Positions 19,516-30,409 of a stretch of DNA of 38,941 nucleotides are shown one piece after another. The position numbers and the translations under genes were made by a program. The stretch comes from Acrasis kona. Its lineage: Eukaryota > Heterolobosea > Eutetramitea > Acrasida > Acrasidae. The stretch's first letter is position 1, and each line of letters starts with the position of its first letter. Under the pieces are notes generated by a model. That model was not told the origin of the DNA. It searched no databases and worked only from the letters and a program-made list of their open reading frames with translations. The DNA lies in assembly GCA_026419775.2 (NCBI GenBank), contig JAOPGA020001355.1, positions 1 through 38,941 of the forward strand, given 5' to 3'.

Positions 19516-21123
19516 ATGGTATCAAGACAATACTATATCGACAACACTGATGCATCCATCAACACCAATGACATTATTGCAGTCTCAGAACCAGCTGCCC
19601 ATAGAGTCCAAGACAAATATGATGATGTGCCCCCATCAGATACTGCAAGTGAAATGAGTCGTACAAACACAAGTGTATATAGCGAAGCCAGTTTTGTATC
19701 TACAAGGTCAAAGATGAGGCCTGATAGTAGAATGAGCGTCGCTGATAGTGTAGTATCGAGGTCTACTGTGAGTAGCTCCAGAAAACAAAAACCAAAGAGG
19801 CGTATTGTAGATAGGAACGCACAGAGAAGGGAAGAACTAAGGCAAGTGGTAGCCCCAAATTCCAATAACGAGTTGATGCTACTTAAGGTTAGAAACAATG
19901 GGACAGCAAGTTGGGAAAAGCATAACGGAACCGAAGCCGAGTACATGTTTGGTCACAACGGTGCTGTATACGCTAGCGGTCCTCACGGCGTCGTAAGAAT
20001 GCAACCAGAAAACATGTGTAGAATTAGAGCTATGCCAATCACTTGTGACTCTCGCCTAGTAAACAGGGTCAGGATGGAAAGAATGAGCCACTGGGATAGA
20101 GAACAAAACCAAGAGATTATGTGGAAAGGACACATTATCGCAGACGGTCAATTTGGAACTTCCAATCAACACCTCGTAACTCACCATCACTATCACCACG
20201 GCCTCAACAAAGACAGGTCCAAGAGCCGTGTAGCTGAAGAGTCCATAATTGACGAGTATGACTTTGAGAGCGACCCAAGACCCTACACCCCACAGCACAA
20301 GTCTGCTAGAGAGAGGCGCCACGAGAGGGAGGACGAGCTCGAAAACAAACGCCGTCGCCATCACTTGGAGAAACAACGTATGAGACTCAACGTTGACACC
20401 AGTATCAAGCGCAACATTTTGGATGATGCAAGAGAGAACTCTATCTCAATGTCACCACTAACAGAATTGGGTCACCACCGCAGACATAAGAGATTGGAAG
20501 AGGCCAGGAGAAGAACCCCAATTACTCCTTTAGACCATGAAGGTATCAGCGAACTAGACGGTTATGCCAGAGCACGTGCACCATCACAAGCCTCCGTAAG
20601 ATCCAACATGTCAGTAAAGTCGAAGCGCAGCGTTGCACCTCAAGCAGCTGAGGTTAGTGTTCACTCAGAGAGTTATGACTTGGACGATGGATTGTATAAT
20701 AAGGATGCCGAAGCAATACCAGTAGTCGACGAACTTTTGGCCAAGGATAACGAAATTGAAGAATTAAAGAGAGAGTTAGAGCTTATGAGAATGGGCGTCA
20801 TGAAGAAGTCGTCTCCATCACACCGTGCCGACACCGCAAGTAGTTCAAATAGCATCGCTAATGGTGGAGTTGACATTGTGGAGGAGGTTGTTGAAGAAAT
20901 AGTAGAAGAAGAACCAAACCTCGATGAATTGGACCAATTAGATGCTGAAGAGGAACAAAATGTACCACCATCTGTCGCAAACAAGAAGAAGAGTCGTTTC
21001 ATGTGCTTACCAATGTTCAGTAGAAAGAACAAGAAGAGTAAGAAGAGCAAGATGCAACCTGTAGCTGGACCAGTCGTCGACACTGTCGTCAACACAGTTG
21101 TTGTTAATCAAACAAATGTCTAA
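19516..21123 (+). CDS. Large mostly disordered protein, 535 aa, unknown
   Basis: Single exon. The first 110 residues are Ser/Thr-rich (SDTASEMSRTNTSVYSEASF) with a basic patch (SSRKQKPKRRIVDR). Residues about 115-235 look folded, with beta-like runs (NELMLLKVRNNGTASWEK, AEYMFGHNGAVYASGPHG) and a His cluster (HLVTHHHYHHG). The middle is very basic (RERRHEREDELENKRRRHH) and likely a long helix. Then come SR-like SMSVKSKRS repeats and a short coiled coil (DNEIEELKRELELMRMG). An acidic stretch (VEEVVEEIVEEEPNLDELD) and a Lys-rich tail with a Cys pair (SRFMCLPMFSRKNKKSKK) end it. It has the look of a scaffold or cytoskeletal protein. No homologue is recognised. Confidence 0.7.
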   Translation: MVSRQYYIDNTDASINTNDIIAVSEPAAHRVQDKYDDVPPSDTASEMSRTNTSVYSEASFVSTRSKMRPDSRMSVADSVVSRSTVSSSRKQKPKRRIVDRNAQRREELRQVVAPNSNNELMLLKVRNNGTASWEKHNGTEAEYMFGHNGAVYASGPHGVVRMQPENMCRIRAMPITCDSRLVNRVRMERMSHWDREQNQEIMWKGHIIADGQFGTSNQHLVTHHHYHHGLNKDRSKSRVAEESIIDEYDFESDPRPYTPQHKSARERRHEREDELENKRRRHHLEKQRMRLNVDTSIKRNILDDARENSISMSPLTELGHHRRHKRLEEARRRTPITPLDHEGISELDGYARARAPSQASVRSNMSVKSKRSVAPQAAEVSVHSESYDLDDGLYNKDAEAIPVVDELLAKDNEIEELKRELELMRMGVMKKSSPSHRADTASSSNSIANGGVDIVEEVVEEIVEEEPNLDELDQLDAEEEQNVPPSVANKKKSRFMCLPMFSRKNKKSKKSKMQPVAGPVVDTVVNTVVVNQTNV

Positions 21124-21300
21124 ATCACTTGCATGTACATTATTAAATTTTGTTTTTTTTAACTCAGTGTCAATAACAATCGTAATTGTAAATAAACAAT
21201 CTTAATTGTAAATGGAGTTGATTAAAGTGGCGCGTAAATTAATATGTAATCAGTGGCCGGATAATGAACACAGAATGAAACGAACATAACTTCTTTCTTT

Positions 21301-21447
21301 ATGTTGAAGAGTGGGTTTAATGTGAAATCACGTCACGACGATGACTTTCAAGGGAAATCTACCAAATTCAGTGTCGTTACACGTACAACGAAAGACATCA
21401 CCGACATATCAGTCTTCAAGCATGATGGAAATTCTTTTAAAGATTAG
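21301..21447 (+). CDS. Possible small ORF, 48 aa
   Basis: A short ATG-started frame with balanced composition (VKSRHDDDFQGKSTKFSVVT, KDITDISVFKHDGNSFKD). It lies in the 855-bp gap between the disordered-protein gene and the histidine kinase. It may be the first exon of something longer, but I found no convincing continuation. Low confidence. Confidence 0.3.
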   Translation: MLKSGFNVKSRHDDDFQGKSTKFSVVTRTTKDITDISVFKHDGNSFKD

Positions 21448-21657
21448 GGTTTTACCCCGAAGTAAGCGCTCGCCCACTTGATCATGACAAACATGTTGCA
21501 AGAACAGTTATAATGTGAGGAGATGGTGCCTTTATATGCTGTTTTTTATTGAACAGTTTCAATTATACAATATGGGTCTTACAACAAAAAATGACAAAAC
21601 TTTCGAACATTTAAAGAGTATCCTCAAGACACCACCGACATGAACTATATCGCACCT

Positions 21658-21719
21658 TTCGGTATATACCTTTAAGTTTGTTTCAAAGATATAGATTCGG
21701 TATATACCTTTAAGTTTGT
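21658..21719. repeat. Two 24-bp direct repeats, period 38
   Basis: TTCGGTATATACCTTTAAGT plus TTGT occurs at 21658-21681 and again at 21696-21719 without mismatch, and each copy is followed within a few bases by TTTCAAAG. The unit contains the small palindrome GGTATATACC. It lies about 260 bp past the 3' end of the minus-strand kinase gene. It could be a tandem duplication or a paired protein-binding site. Confidence 0.8.
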
Positions 21720-21977
21720 CATTTCAAAGTAACATTGGACTACATTGTAATGTTTTAAATATAGATTTCACATGACAATCAGAGGCGAATTTCCTTGTGC
21801 TTGGAGAGATGCACCAATCTTACCGGAGAATTGTTTGGAACCAGAGATTCAAAACTGAATTTGCCCATGAACAAAACCCACATGAAACAAGAATTTCCAA
21901 TCAAAAGCACTTCACAAGAAAAACATATAAATTATATAAAAAATTATATAAATTTTATGAAATTATACACACATATT

Positions 21978-24900
21978 CTACAAACCACTAACAAGGTCGA
22001 AAAGATCCATGCTTGTGATTGGTTTGTTCTTGAATAAATCCATTCCAGACTCTATTCCCTTATTATGATATTCTTGCCTCGTATTTCCAGAAAGACCAAC
22101 AATCAGCACACGATTGCCGTCCCCTCTGCTCTTTTCAATCTCACGCATCTTCCTAGTACTTTCATAACCATCCATGCGCGGCATCACCACATCCATAATC
22201 ACCATATGAAACGGTCCTTCGTCCACAAACTTCTCCACTGCCTGCAACCCATCATCAGCAGTCACGCACGTGCATTTACACTTTTCGAGCAGACGCACAA
22301 TGACGCGTTGATTAATCTTATTATCTTCGGTGACCAGCACTCTAACCTTATCATTGCGAACTTGATGCGATGATTTGTCGACTTGAGCGACGGCCTGTAC
22401 TAATTGCTTTTGTCTATCGGTGGCCAATTTGCACCTCGCAGTAAAAACAAACTCGGTCCCACCCTCTTCTCCGCTATTCACGGTGATGGTGCCGCCCATG
22501 AGATCCACCGTTGCTTTCGTAATAAACAATCCCAATCCGCTGCCACCATATTCAGAGTAGATGCGCTGCGATGCCTGCATGAATCGATTAAAGATGTGCT
22601 TCATCTCGTCCTCGCTCATGCCTCTGCCAGTATCCTTGATGCTGCACTTTAACATGCAGTGATCGTCCATCTCCTTCAACGTGCACTTGAGCGTGATGCT
22701 GCCCTGATTGGTGAACTTGATCGCGTTGGTCATGAGGTTGATCAATATGGTGGTGATCCTGAATCCATCAATCACAATGATCGAATCCTTGACATCATCC
22801 AAATCACACCTCCACTCGATATTCTTGTTCTGCATGTCCATGGCATACATGGCGGCAATGTTGTTGACGAGCAAAGTAATGTTGGTGGGCTGTGAATCCA
22901 ACGACACCTTGCCCAGCTCCAATTTGCTCAGCATGAGCACGTCATCGGTCACCACCCTCTGGTATTGGCCACACACGATGATGGTGTCGATGCTCGATCG
23001 CAACATGTCGATATGTTCTTGCTTAAAGCTCTTCTTGTCCGCCATCTCGGCCAATGCGTTGATGCACACTTCGCAGTTGCCCATGATGCCCTGTATTGGA
23101 TTTCTAATCTCATGACACACCCTATCGATAAACTCTTCTTGTTTTCTGCGATTGGCCTCTTCTTCTTGTGCTCTCTTCTTTTGAACCTCTGCCAGTTGAT
23201 TCATGCTCTCCATTTGGCTGTGATAATACTTTGAGTGTTGAATGGAGATGGCCAGCTGACTTGACAAGACGGTCAGCACCTTGACCCTCTCTGGCTTGAA
23301 GCAGTCGTTGATGAGCGTGTTGTTCAAGTACAGCAATCCCTTCAAATTGCTCTGAAACACGATGGGTATGCACAATATGCTCCTGCACTTGTTGTGGAGC
23401 ACGAATGGATCGTCTCGATACCTCTCGTCGCGATGAGCACATGCAATCACCACTGCCTTTGCTTCCGATTTGACCTGATTGATGATGTCGATGCTGCCTC
23501 CATGCCATGACCGCAGCGGTTGTGCCATCATGACGCTAATGTGACCGTTGGCATCGTAGTGAGCCTCCACCAAGTCATCGATAATGATGGATGCATCGGT
23601 GGCACCTGCAATCTCGATGATAATCTTCAGCACGTTGCTCAACAACACGTTCATGTCCATGCTGCTGGATATAATCTGAGAGGTGCGTATCACGCTGTGA
23701 ATGTCGAGCGATGGTTCGTTGGCAAATTGCGATTCGCTGGGCGATGGATTTCGATCGTAATTCCTCAAGCATTCATACTCATGCAACATGTTTTGAGTCT
23801 TGCGCACGGCACCCCACATTTCATAATGATCGTAGGCACGCATGACGAGCGATTCGTGTAGTTTTGATTTGCGCATCGCGATGGCCTGTAGTTCGTATCC
23901 GATGGCTGCTTCGTGAACAAAGCGTGATTCGATGGATCGTTGGGTGCCCTGTTCGTAGTATTCGATGGAGGACCAAGGGTCCTTTTGTACGTACGCAATG
24001 TATTCCGCTCGCATCAACAAGTACTTGTTTTTGTAATTGACGGGACAGCGATGCGACCATGTTTCAATGTAGGATAGATTGCGATCCAATCGATCGATGA
24101 ATTGTCGCTCCAGCGCATCATCGTTCAAGTCCAACGTGCGAATGATGCGAGTGATGAGCAACGAACTATAGAATGCATAGTGAATGTTGGCGTAGAGACC
24201 AGCCACGTAGTGCAACAACGAATCAATGTAAACGAATTGTTGGTTCAGTTCGATGGCGTATTGATGGTCGACTCGATTCGACAACAACCACTCCACGCAC
24301 AGCTTCATGATCAAGTGTTCGGTGTAAAAGTAAAAATTGTTGGCCTTGAGCGTGGCCAGCAATGCATCGGACTCGTCCTCCAGCGAGTTGGCATTGGAGT
24401 CATTGACGAGAAATCTCATGGCCATGTCCACGTGTCTCACGCAGTCGATCACCACCGGATTCTTGTACTGCTCGGACATGGTGATCATGCGACGCATCGC
24501 GCTCATGCTCTTGTGGATGCGTTGGCCGCTATAAAAGAGCGCAGGCGCCCACACCACAAACACATACGTCGCATACACCAATTCTCCGCACTTGATGCCC
24601 AAATCACACACCTCCTTGGCATGGTCCATGATTTCGTACAGCGGACCCAACCAATGGTGCATGAACAGGGTGTAATAGTGCTTGCCTCTTGTCTTTTGTG
24701 CCAATTCATGAGGAAATATTTGATCGGTGCACTCCAACAACAACTTTCCAAACAACACTCCCTCCTGATACGTATCAGGATTGTTGAACAACGATATACA
24801 ATAAAAGGCAAATACCGCAGTGCTCTCCGACGTGATGGACGTGCGCAGCATGAGATTGACCGTGATGGCGCTCAAGGGTCCTATCAGCGACGGATTGCAA

Positions 24901-27641
24901 ATATAGGCGCTGGTCAACAGTGCCATCAATATATTACACAGCACGCTGGTCCTGCTGTCCTGTGCGCTCAGCAGCATGTCCTTGCATATGGATCCATCCT
25001 TGACCAAATCCTTCAGTCTCATGTTAATGCTGGCGTGGTTCTTGTCAAAGATTGATTTGCTTTCGGATGCATCCTTTGGTAATTCGATATCGAACAGCGC
25101 CAGCGCCACTGCGCCAGTCTCCAACGCAGCACTAAAATCAGTCTTTACGTTTTGTAGCACGATGATTTGAGCATACACCGTTGCACGTTCCAAATCACAG
25201 GTGCACTTTGACAACAACATGTTGTACATGCTTAACGAATCATCATAGTCGGATAGAAGCGTATAAATGTTGGCCACCTTCATGTACACTTGGAATCCGA
25301 TGGGTTGATGTCGCGTCCATGGATCGCTGCCGTCCTGCTCCTGCAGCATGTCAAAGTAGCGCCTGCTGTGATCATAGTACGATTGCGCGACGCTATAAGC
25401 GCTGGCGCTCTGTGCCACTAGGCCAGCATCCAAATTCTTTTGTATCATGTTGAGCACCACGTCCACATTGGTCACGTCCAGCACCAACAATCCCTTGTTC
25501 ATGTGATCCACCGCCTCGCACAATTGCCTGGCCTCCAACTTGCCTCTCTTGAACATGCAATCGGCAATGTGCTTGTGCATTTTGGCGCGAGATGTGTAAT
25601 CTAGTTGTTGATAGGCGCTCTCCTGCACCTTGTCGTGCACAAAGTACACGTCCTGCCTATTCACTATATTTACAAGGTTCATGTTGGACACGCCGATCAG
25701 ACTATCCATCACGTCGCTCTCCGATCGACCCACGCACATGGACAGTCGTTGTAGACTGGCATGATTGCCGAAACAGCTCAACCACAGCACGATTTGTTTG
25801 GAATCGCCAACCAGCGCAGATAACCTCCTGGTCATGAGCTCCACCACGTTCTCCGTGGCAGATACCTTGCCGATGGCATTCATGTCAATGTGATGCATGG
25901 TGATCAATCCGTCGCTCAATATGGTGCTCATGAACAATTCCACATAAAAGGAATTGCCGTTGGTCTTCTCGTACACCAAATCACACAGCGCTTCGTGACC
26001 AGGGCGATTGCACAGCGCGTCGCTGATCCACTTGCAAACGTCTCGCTGCGTTAATGGATCCAAGGCAACGTGCGTCTTGACGTGTGCGTCGATATCTTGT
26101 AGCATGTGTTGCACGTGACCGTGATGCTCCACTTCGTTATCACGATAAGCTAATAACAACAATAGCCTGGTGTCATTGTTGTTGTGCACTAGGTATTTTA
26201 TCAGCGTGGTGAATTCCGGATCGCTCCATTGAATATCGTCCACGAACAACACCAGGGGATGAGTGCTGCAGAATACGCGAAATAGTTTGCTGAACAGGCT
26301 CAACAGTAGGTTTTTGTTGGTTGCGGACGGCGGGGTGGCTTGTTGGGGTTCGAAAAATAAATCAAGGTTGGGTATGATGTCGATCAGCAGTTGAGCATTG
26401 ATCTTGTCGAATTCCTGATGGAACAACGCGACGTGCTGCTGTATCATTCGTTCGTCTTGTGACAATTGTATCAGCAGCGTATTGATGGCATCGGTCATTG
26501 CGCTGTAGGCAATGTTGTGTTTGAGTTGATCGTACTTGCCGCTCACGAAGCGAGCGCCGTGAAAGTGTTGTTGTACTTCCTTGATGAGGCTGGATTTGCC
26601 GATGCCTGCCGGTCCGCTCACGTGGACGACATGAATGTGTTTCGATTCGCAGACGGACCGGTAGGCGGATGTGATTTGTTCGACCTCCGCTTGCCTTCCG
26701 TAGAACCTCTTGGGAAGCGTCAGCCTCTCCCTGTAATCTTGCGTTGCGATTTGAAAATGTTTGATCTCTCCATTCGAAAAATCATTTTTGCATCTTTGTA
26801 AATCATGTAGGATGCCGTTGGTGGATTGATAACGTTCGTCTGCATCCTTTTTTGTCAGCTTGTAAATGATGTCCTTCAACACTTGCGGAACGTAGGTCGG
26901 TAGTTCGGGGAGTTGAACTGCTAGGTGACAGTGGAACAACTCCAATACATCTTTTGATTCGAACGGTAATTGTCCGGTGAGCAGTTGATAAAATGTTACG
27001 CCCTGTATGTGATGAGAAGTGGAAAATGATGAATGAAGATTACCAGTGAGTAAAAATCTGTTCTATAGTCTGTCGTACAATTCGTGCGACCAGTTTGTTC
27101 CGGAGAAATGTAGGGTAATCCTGCACCGTGCTCCTCCGCAATGTTGCTCGCGTTTAATTGTTCCACCTCCTCAAGTAGCCTTGTGGCTCTGCTAAAATCA
27201 ACAATCACTAGCGTTCCACTTTTAGTCACGACCTGTTCGTGTTAGATTAAAAGTGCGCGCAAAAATACCATGTTGCCAGGGCGTATGTCTTTATGGATGA
27301 CCTCTGCGTCTTGTATTGCTTGTAGTGCCACTGCAATTTTGCACCGCATAATCTAGGAAAGTAAGGATGCTAAATCCCTCCGGAGGAATAATTTGTTCCA
27401 AGGGGGTGCAATCCAAATATTCATAAATTATGGCGTTTGAGTTTTCGATCTTCAACAACTCGGTGGCTTGTATGATGTTGTTGCAAGATTTGTTGAGGTT
27501 CAAGTGTTTGATTATATTATATTCCCTCGGAAGTAAATCATTAGCGCGGGTATGCTTGTTGCATGTTTTTATTATTGCCCGAGCGCCCTTATATAAATCT
27601 GAAGATATTGTGTAGTACTTCCCGACGATGAGTACATTCAT
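21978..27641 (-). CDS. Hybrid histidine kinase: kinase-like, AAA ATPase, helical repeats, GAF, HisKA, HATPase, REC
   Basis: Exons in transcription order are 27641-27269, 27232-27044 and 27002-21978; the introns are 36 and 41 nt. The product is about 1,860 aa. Order: a Ser/Thr-kinase-like domain (RAIIKT lysine, VIHKDIRPGN catalytic loop, VDFS in place of DFG, YISPEQTGR, DFYSLGVTFYQLLTG); an AAA/STAND ATPase with Walker A GPAGIGKSSLI (about residue 316) and Walker B LVLFVDDIQWSD; about 700 residues of helical repeats; GAF (about 1290-1435); HisKA with phospho-His in CHEIRNPIQGI; HATPase with LINLMTNAIKFT, DTGRGM and GGSGLGL; and a receiver with VIMDVVMPRMDG and NKPI. This is the fungal group X layout (Mak2/Mak3, Chk1-like), used in stress signalling. 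In exon 1 near 27343 the frame is off by one base inside the kinase domain: either a sequence error or a real lesion. The start is uncertain; an upstream in-frame ATG at 27716 adds a hydrophobic leader. Confidence 0.9.
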
Positions 27642-27789
27642 GGGTGTTAAATGAATGTTTTTACAAAAAGCTATCGGTAGGACCACACAACAACACAGAG
27701 CAACATATACAAACATCTTCGCACGCAAAATCACATAGGAAGTATTGGAGGAGACGCTGTTCTATTCTTTCATTATAGCGAGGACCATC

Positions 27790-28185
27790 TTTATCAACAG
27801 TCTACAAAATGAACAACCTAATCATGCAGAAGACAACGATTTTGGAGGTACAGATATTAATGAACCAGACTATGTTGACGAAGTTGTGAACGAAATTAAT
27901 TTGAGATGTTGATGACATTAATCTTGATGTTAAGGGTGTTGGAACTTTCAACGACTTATCACGTTCAAAATCAACATACAGGAGAAGGATGAATCGTGTT
28001 GGACCCAACATTTTGTGACGGGTACTTTGCGGACAAACATAAATTGCCACCGAAACCAAATGAACGTATCATGCAAATTAGGAAAGATGTATTTAAGTTG
28101 TTTTTGGTCACTCGCTCCGAGAAAACTTGGATGCTTGTCTCCTTCTCTGCGGGTAGTTTTCACCATGTAAGGAAGTCAATTTAAT
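27790..28185 (+). pseudogene. Decayed coding fragment, origin unknown
   Basis: The plus strand shows three gene-like stretches in different frames: EDNDFGGTDINEPDYVDEVV near 27835, then a short basic section, then a 60-codon piece at 27996-28184 (LDPTFCDGYFADKHKLPPKP, IMQIRKDVFKLFLVTRSEKT). No start or domain is recognised. It lies between the kinase gene and the recombinase element and is likely the wreck of a mobile element's gene. Confidence 0.4.
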
Positions 28186-28290
28186 TATCAAACCTTCGAT
28201 TATGTTGTGCGGTTCATTTGGACATGCTCCGCGGAGAGCAAAAAAAAAGAATTTGGATGGTCTACGCGGGCAATTAAAAGCTCAATTTAT

Positions 28291-29966
28291 TTAAAATTTA
28301 GCATTGTTGAACGTACAATTATTAAACACGATACGATTGCTAAATGCTCTGGTTTGCACGCTTGGAACCTCTCCAGTAAAATTCTTATCATCACAAACGT
28401 CTGGACTGTCATAGTCTTCTACATTTTGTGAATGTTGTTGTTGTTGTTGTGGCTTTTCAACCACAATATCCCCGTTATCTTTGGATGTGGACGCTCGTGG
28501 TTTCACCTTCTCAATGACATTGTTTACCAACTTGGATGTCGCTTGTAGACTGTTGTTGCTACGGTCAATGTATTGCTGGGATGTGTTCATGTTTTTATGG
28601 CGGAGCATCGATTGAATTTGACTTGCTTGAAACCCATTCTCTGCCATCAAAGTACCTAACGATCTTTTCCCACTATGCGACGTATACCTGTCAATACCAA
28701 CACGAGGCTTTGTATAACGATGTTTCCTCTCGTTAGTTGCAGTCCCATTTTCAATCTCCCATTGTACATCCTCCGGTAATCTCTCCTTGTATTTCAACAA
28801 GATACGTTTAAAAATGTCAGCAACGGTGTTTTCTCCAATAGGTGACTTCTCACTATAATACAAAACACCCTGCTTTTTCTTGGTGTGTCTAAATACTCTG
28901 CCAACTAAACTCCCATTAACAATAGTGTCCTTGGCGTCGCGAACATGTCTTCGACGAAGTTCCGTGAACAAGCGAAATGGGCATATTTCTGGTGATTCTG
29001 GAATTGCATTAAGCACACCATCTGCCTGACCTGTTTTTGTTTTGTTGAGGTGTATGTAAATGACTTTTGTCGCGTCATCTATAGTCACTTGCTCATATAG
29101 TAGCAATGCAACCTCCTTTCTTCTGAACCCTATTATAATGAACATCAAAAAAACAACTTTGTCTGTTAAATGCTCATCATCTTCTGGATAATAGAATAAA
29201 ATGTAGAAGATAAGCTCCGCATCTATTGTCTCTGCCTTTTGTGGGTCATATGTTTTCTTGTATGCCTTTAAAACCTTTGACACGCTTATTGAACCTGGAA
29301 GTTCTTGTATGGTTTTTCCGATTGTTGTAAGAAATAAATTGTTCAGTGCCGAGTGGTAAGAACTTGTATTACTTACTTTTTTTTTTGTATAAATCGCATT
29401 CTGCGAAAAGCTTTATTAGAATAAATTTACATATTTATAAATGACTCTATACAGCCGAAGGCCCGCCTAGCTTGGCGGATTTGATGGCGTGTGTTACTTG
29501 TATTACTTACATTTTGCTTCTTCAACCAATCCATATACCTAGCGACTGTGTCAGACGTATGTATACCGTCTTTTGGTATATCAAATGCAACAATAAACTT
29601 GGACCACAACTCATTATTGCTGTCATACGTTTTCTGTGTCTTTGGATTTATACCTGTTGGCAAAGTCCCAGCTTTCAAACTATCTTTATCTGACTCTGTA
29701 ACATTATCCAAAATCTCCAACAGCTTCTGTCTTTTAGTTGGCCTACCACTAGCTGTTGATAATATTGGCCTATTAGCATTTGTGCCATAAAATTTGTCTG
29801 GCCCTGTGTTCATCCTTTGTACATCAGCATTGCCACCTTGAATTTCTACCATTTCATTAAATGTCTTGTCTTTTATTTGTTCTGATTCGGCATAGGTAGT
29901 TCCACGTGGAATATATACACAGTTGTTGGCTAGGTACTCCTCATGTATGTTCTGTCTGTCGGTCAT
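28291..29966 (-). mobile_element. Crypton-like tyrosine recombinase gene, interrupted by a SINE-like insertion
   Basis: The ATG at 29966 begins an N-terminal part (about 150 aa) with a basic segment (ASGRPTKRQKLLEIL) and a core-binding-like section (YDSNNELWSKFIVAFDIPKD). The catalytic part runs to 28291: GFRRKEVALLLYEQV (Arg I), KTKTGQAD, SHSGKRSLGTLMAENG (His-x-x-Arg) and SMLRHKNMNTSQQYIDRS (His and the nucleophile Tyr). A Gln run and an NNCTFN tail end it. No reverse transcriptase or capsid-type gene is seen nearby, which favours Crypton (a plain DNA transposon) over tyrosine-recombinase retroelements. The two halves are separated by the insertion at 29362-29510, which shifts the frame. 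The catalytic residues all look present. I could not define the element's ends. Confidence 0.75.
29362..29510 (-). mobile_element. SINE-like poly(A) retroposed insertion with 15-bp target-site duplications
   Basis: ACTTGTATTACTTAC occurs at 29362-29376 and again at 29496-29510. Between them lie 119 bp which, read on the minus strand, end in ten A's. Minus-strand features: a hairpin CCGCC-AAGCTA-GGCGG, a second GGCC-TTC-GGCT-like hairpin, an AATAAA about 25 nt before the tail, and a terminal stem-loop TCGCA-GAA-TGCGA just before the tail. Perfect flanking duplications plus an oligo(A) tail mean LINE-type target-primed insertion. It could be a short SINE, a 5'-truncated LINE end or a retrocopy of a structured RNA. 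The duplication lies inside the recombinase reading frame, so the insertion is younger than that element. Confidence 0.88.
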
Positions 29967-30139
29967 TGTAGTTTGTAGTTGAATATATTTGAACTATTAT
30001 ATATGATGAATACATTCGATATTCTATGAATTTTATTTTCTCTGGAATCAACCGGAAACAACATGGAAATACAAATAAGGCTAATCATTATATTAATCAG
30101 ATAAATATATTAAAAGACAGATATATTTGGCAAGGTCTC

Positions 30140-30400
30140 AATTTATTTGTATTGATTGTAAGGATCTGCAGCAACCTCATTTTCTTGTACCTCTGCTTCT
30201 TGTTCCCTCTAACTCTTGTCCTTTGCCTCCTGGTTGCTCCTCTTCATCTTCTCAATGAACTCAAGAATGTTGGGAATTTCACCAGGATTTGATTTCGCAA
30301 CATTTTCATAAAGAACACACATATGATTTTTTAGATTCTGGCAGTGATGCCAGTATGAGTTTGTTATGTCAAAAATTCAATACGTATGCTGTAGAGGTAT
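30140..30400 (-). pseudogene. Decayed coding fragment on minus strand
   Basis: Read right to left: a stretch with NSYWHHCQNLKNHMCVLYEN, then NPGEIPNILEFIEKMKRSN, then after an in-frame stop an acidic piece (REQEAEVQENEVAADPYN). Composition is genic, but there is no recognised domain and no clear start. The plus strand is also partly open here and leads into the HNH fossil. I take it as a broken mobile-element gene. Confidence 0.35.
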
Positions 30401-30409
30401 TTCCTGATG

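Noticed and set aside
21440-21460. TTAGGG followed by TTTTACCCC as telomere-like sequence
   Set aside because: Single unit only, no tandem array.
21795-22037. 80-codon plus frame overlapping the kinase 3' end
   Set aside because: No ATG at its start, AT-rich, and its end overlaps the receiver domain on the other strand.
24102-25055. 317-codon plus-strand open frame
   Set aside because: Antisense shadow of the helical-repeat part of the hybrid histidine kinase; composition is Val/Gln/His-heavy with no domain.
27802-28166. Overlapping minus ORFs opposite the decayed fragment
   Set aside because: Composition is poor and the plus strand carries the gene-like pieces.
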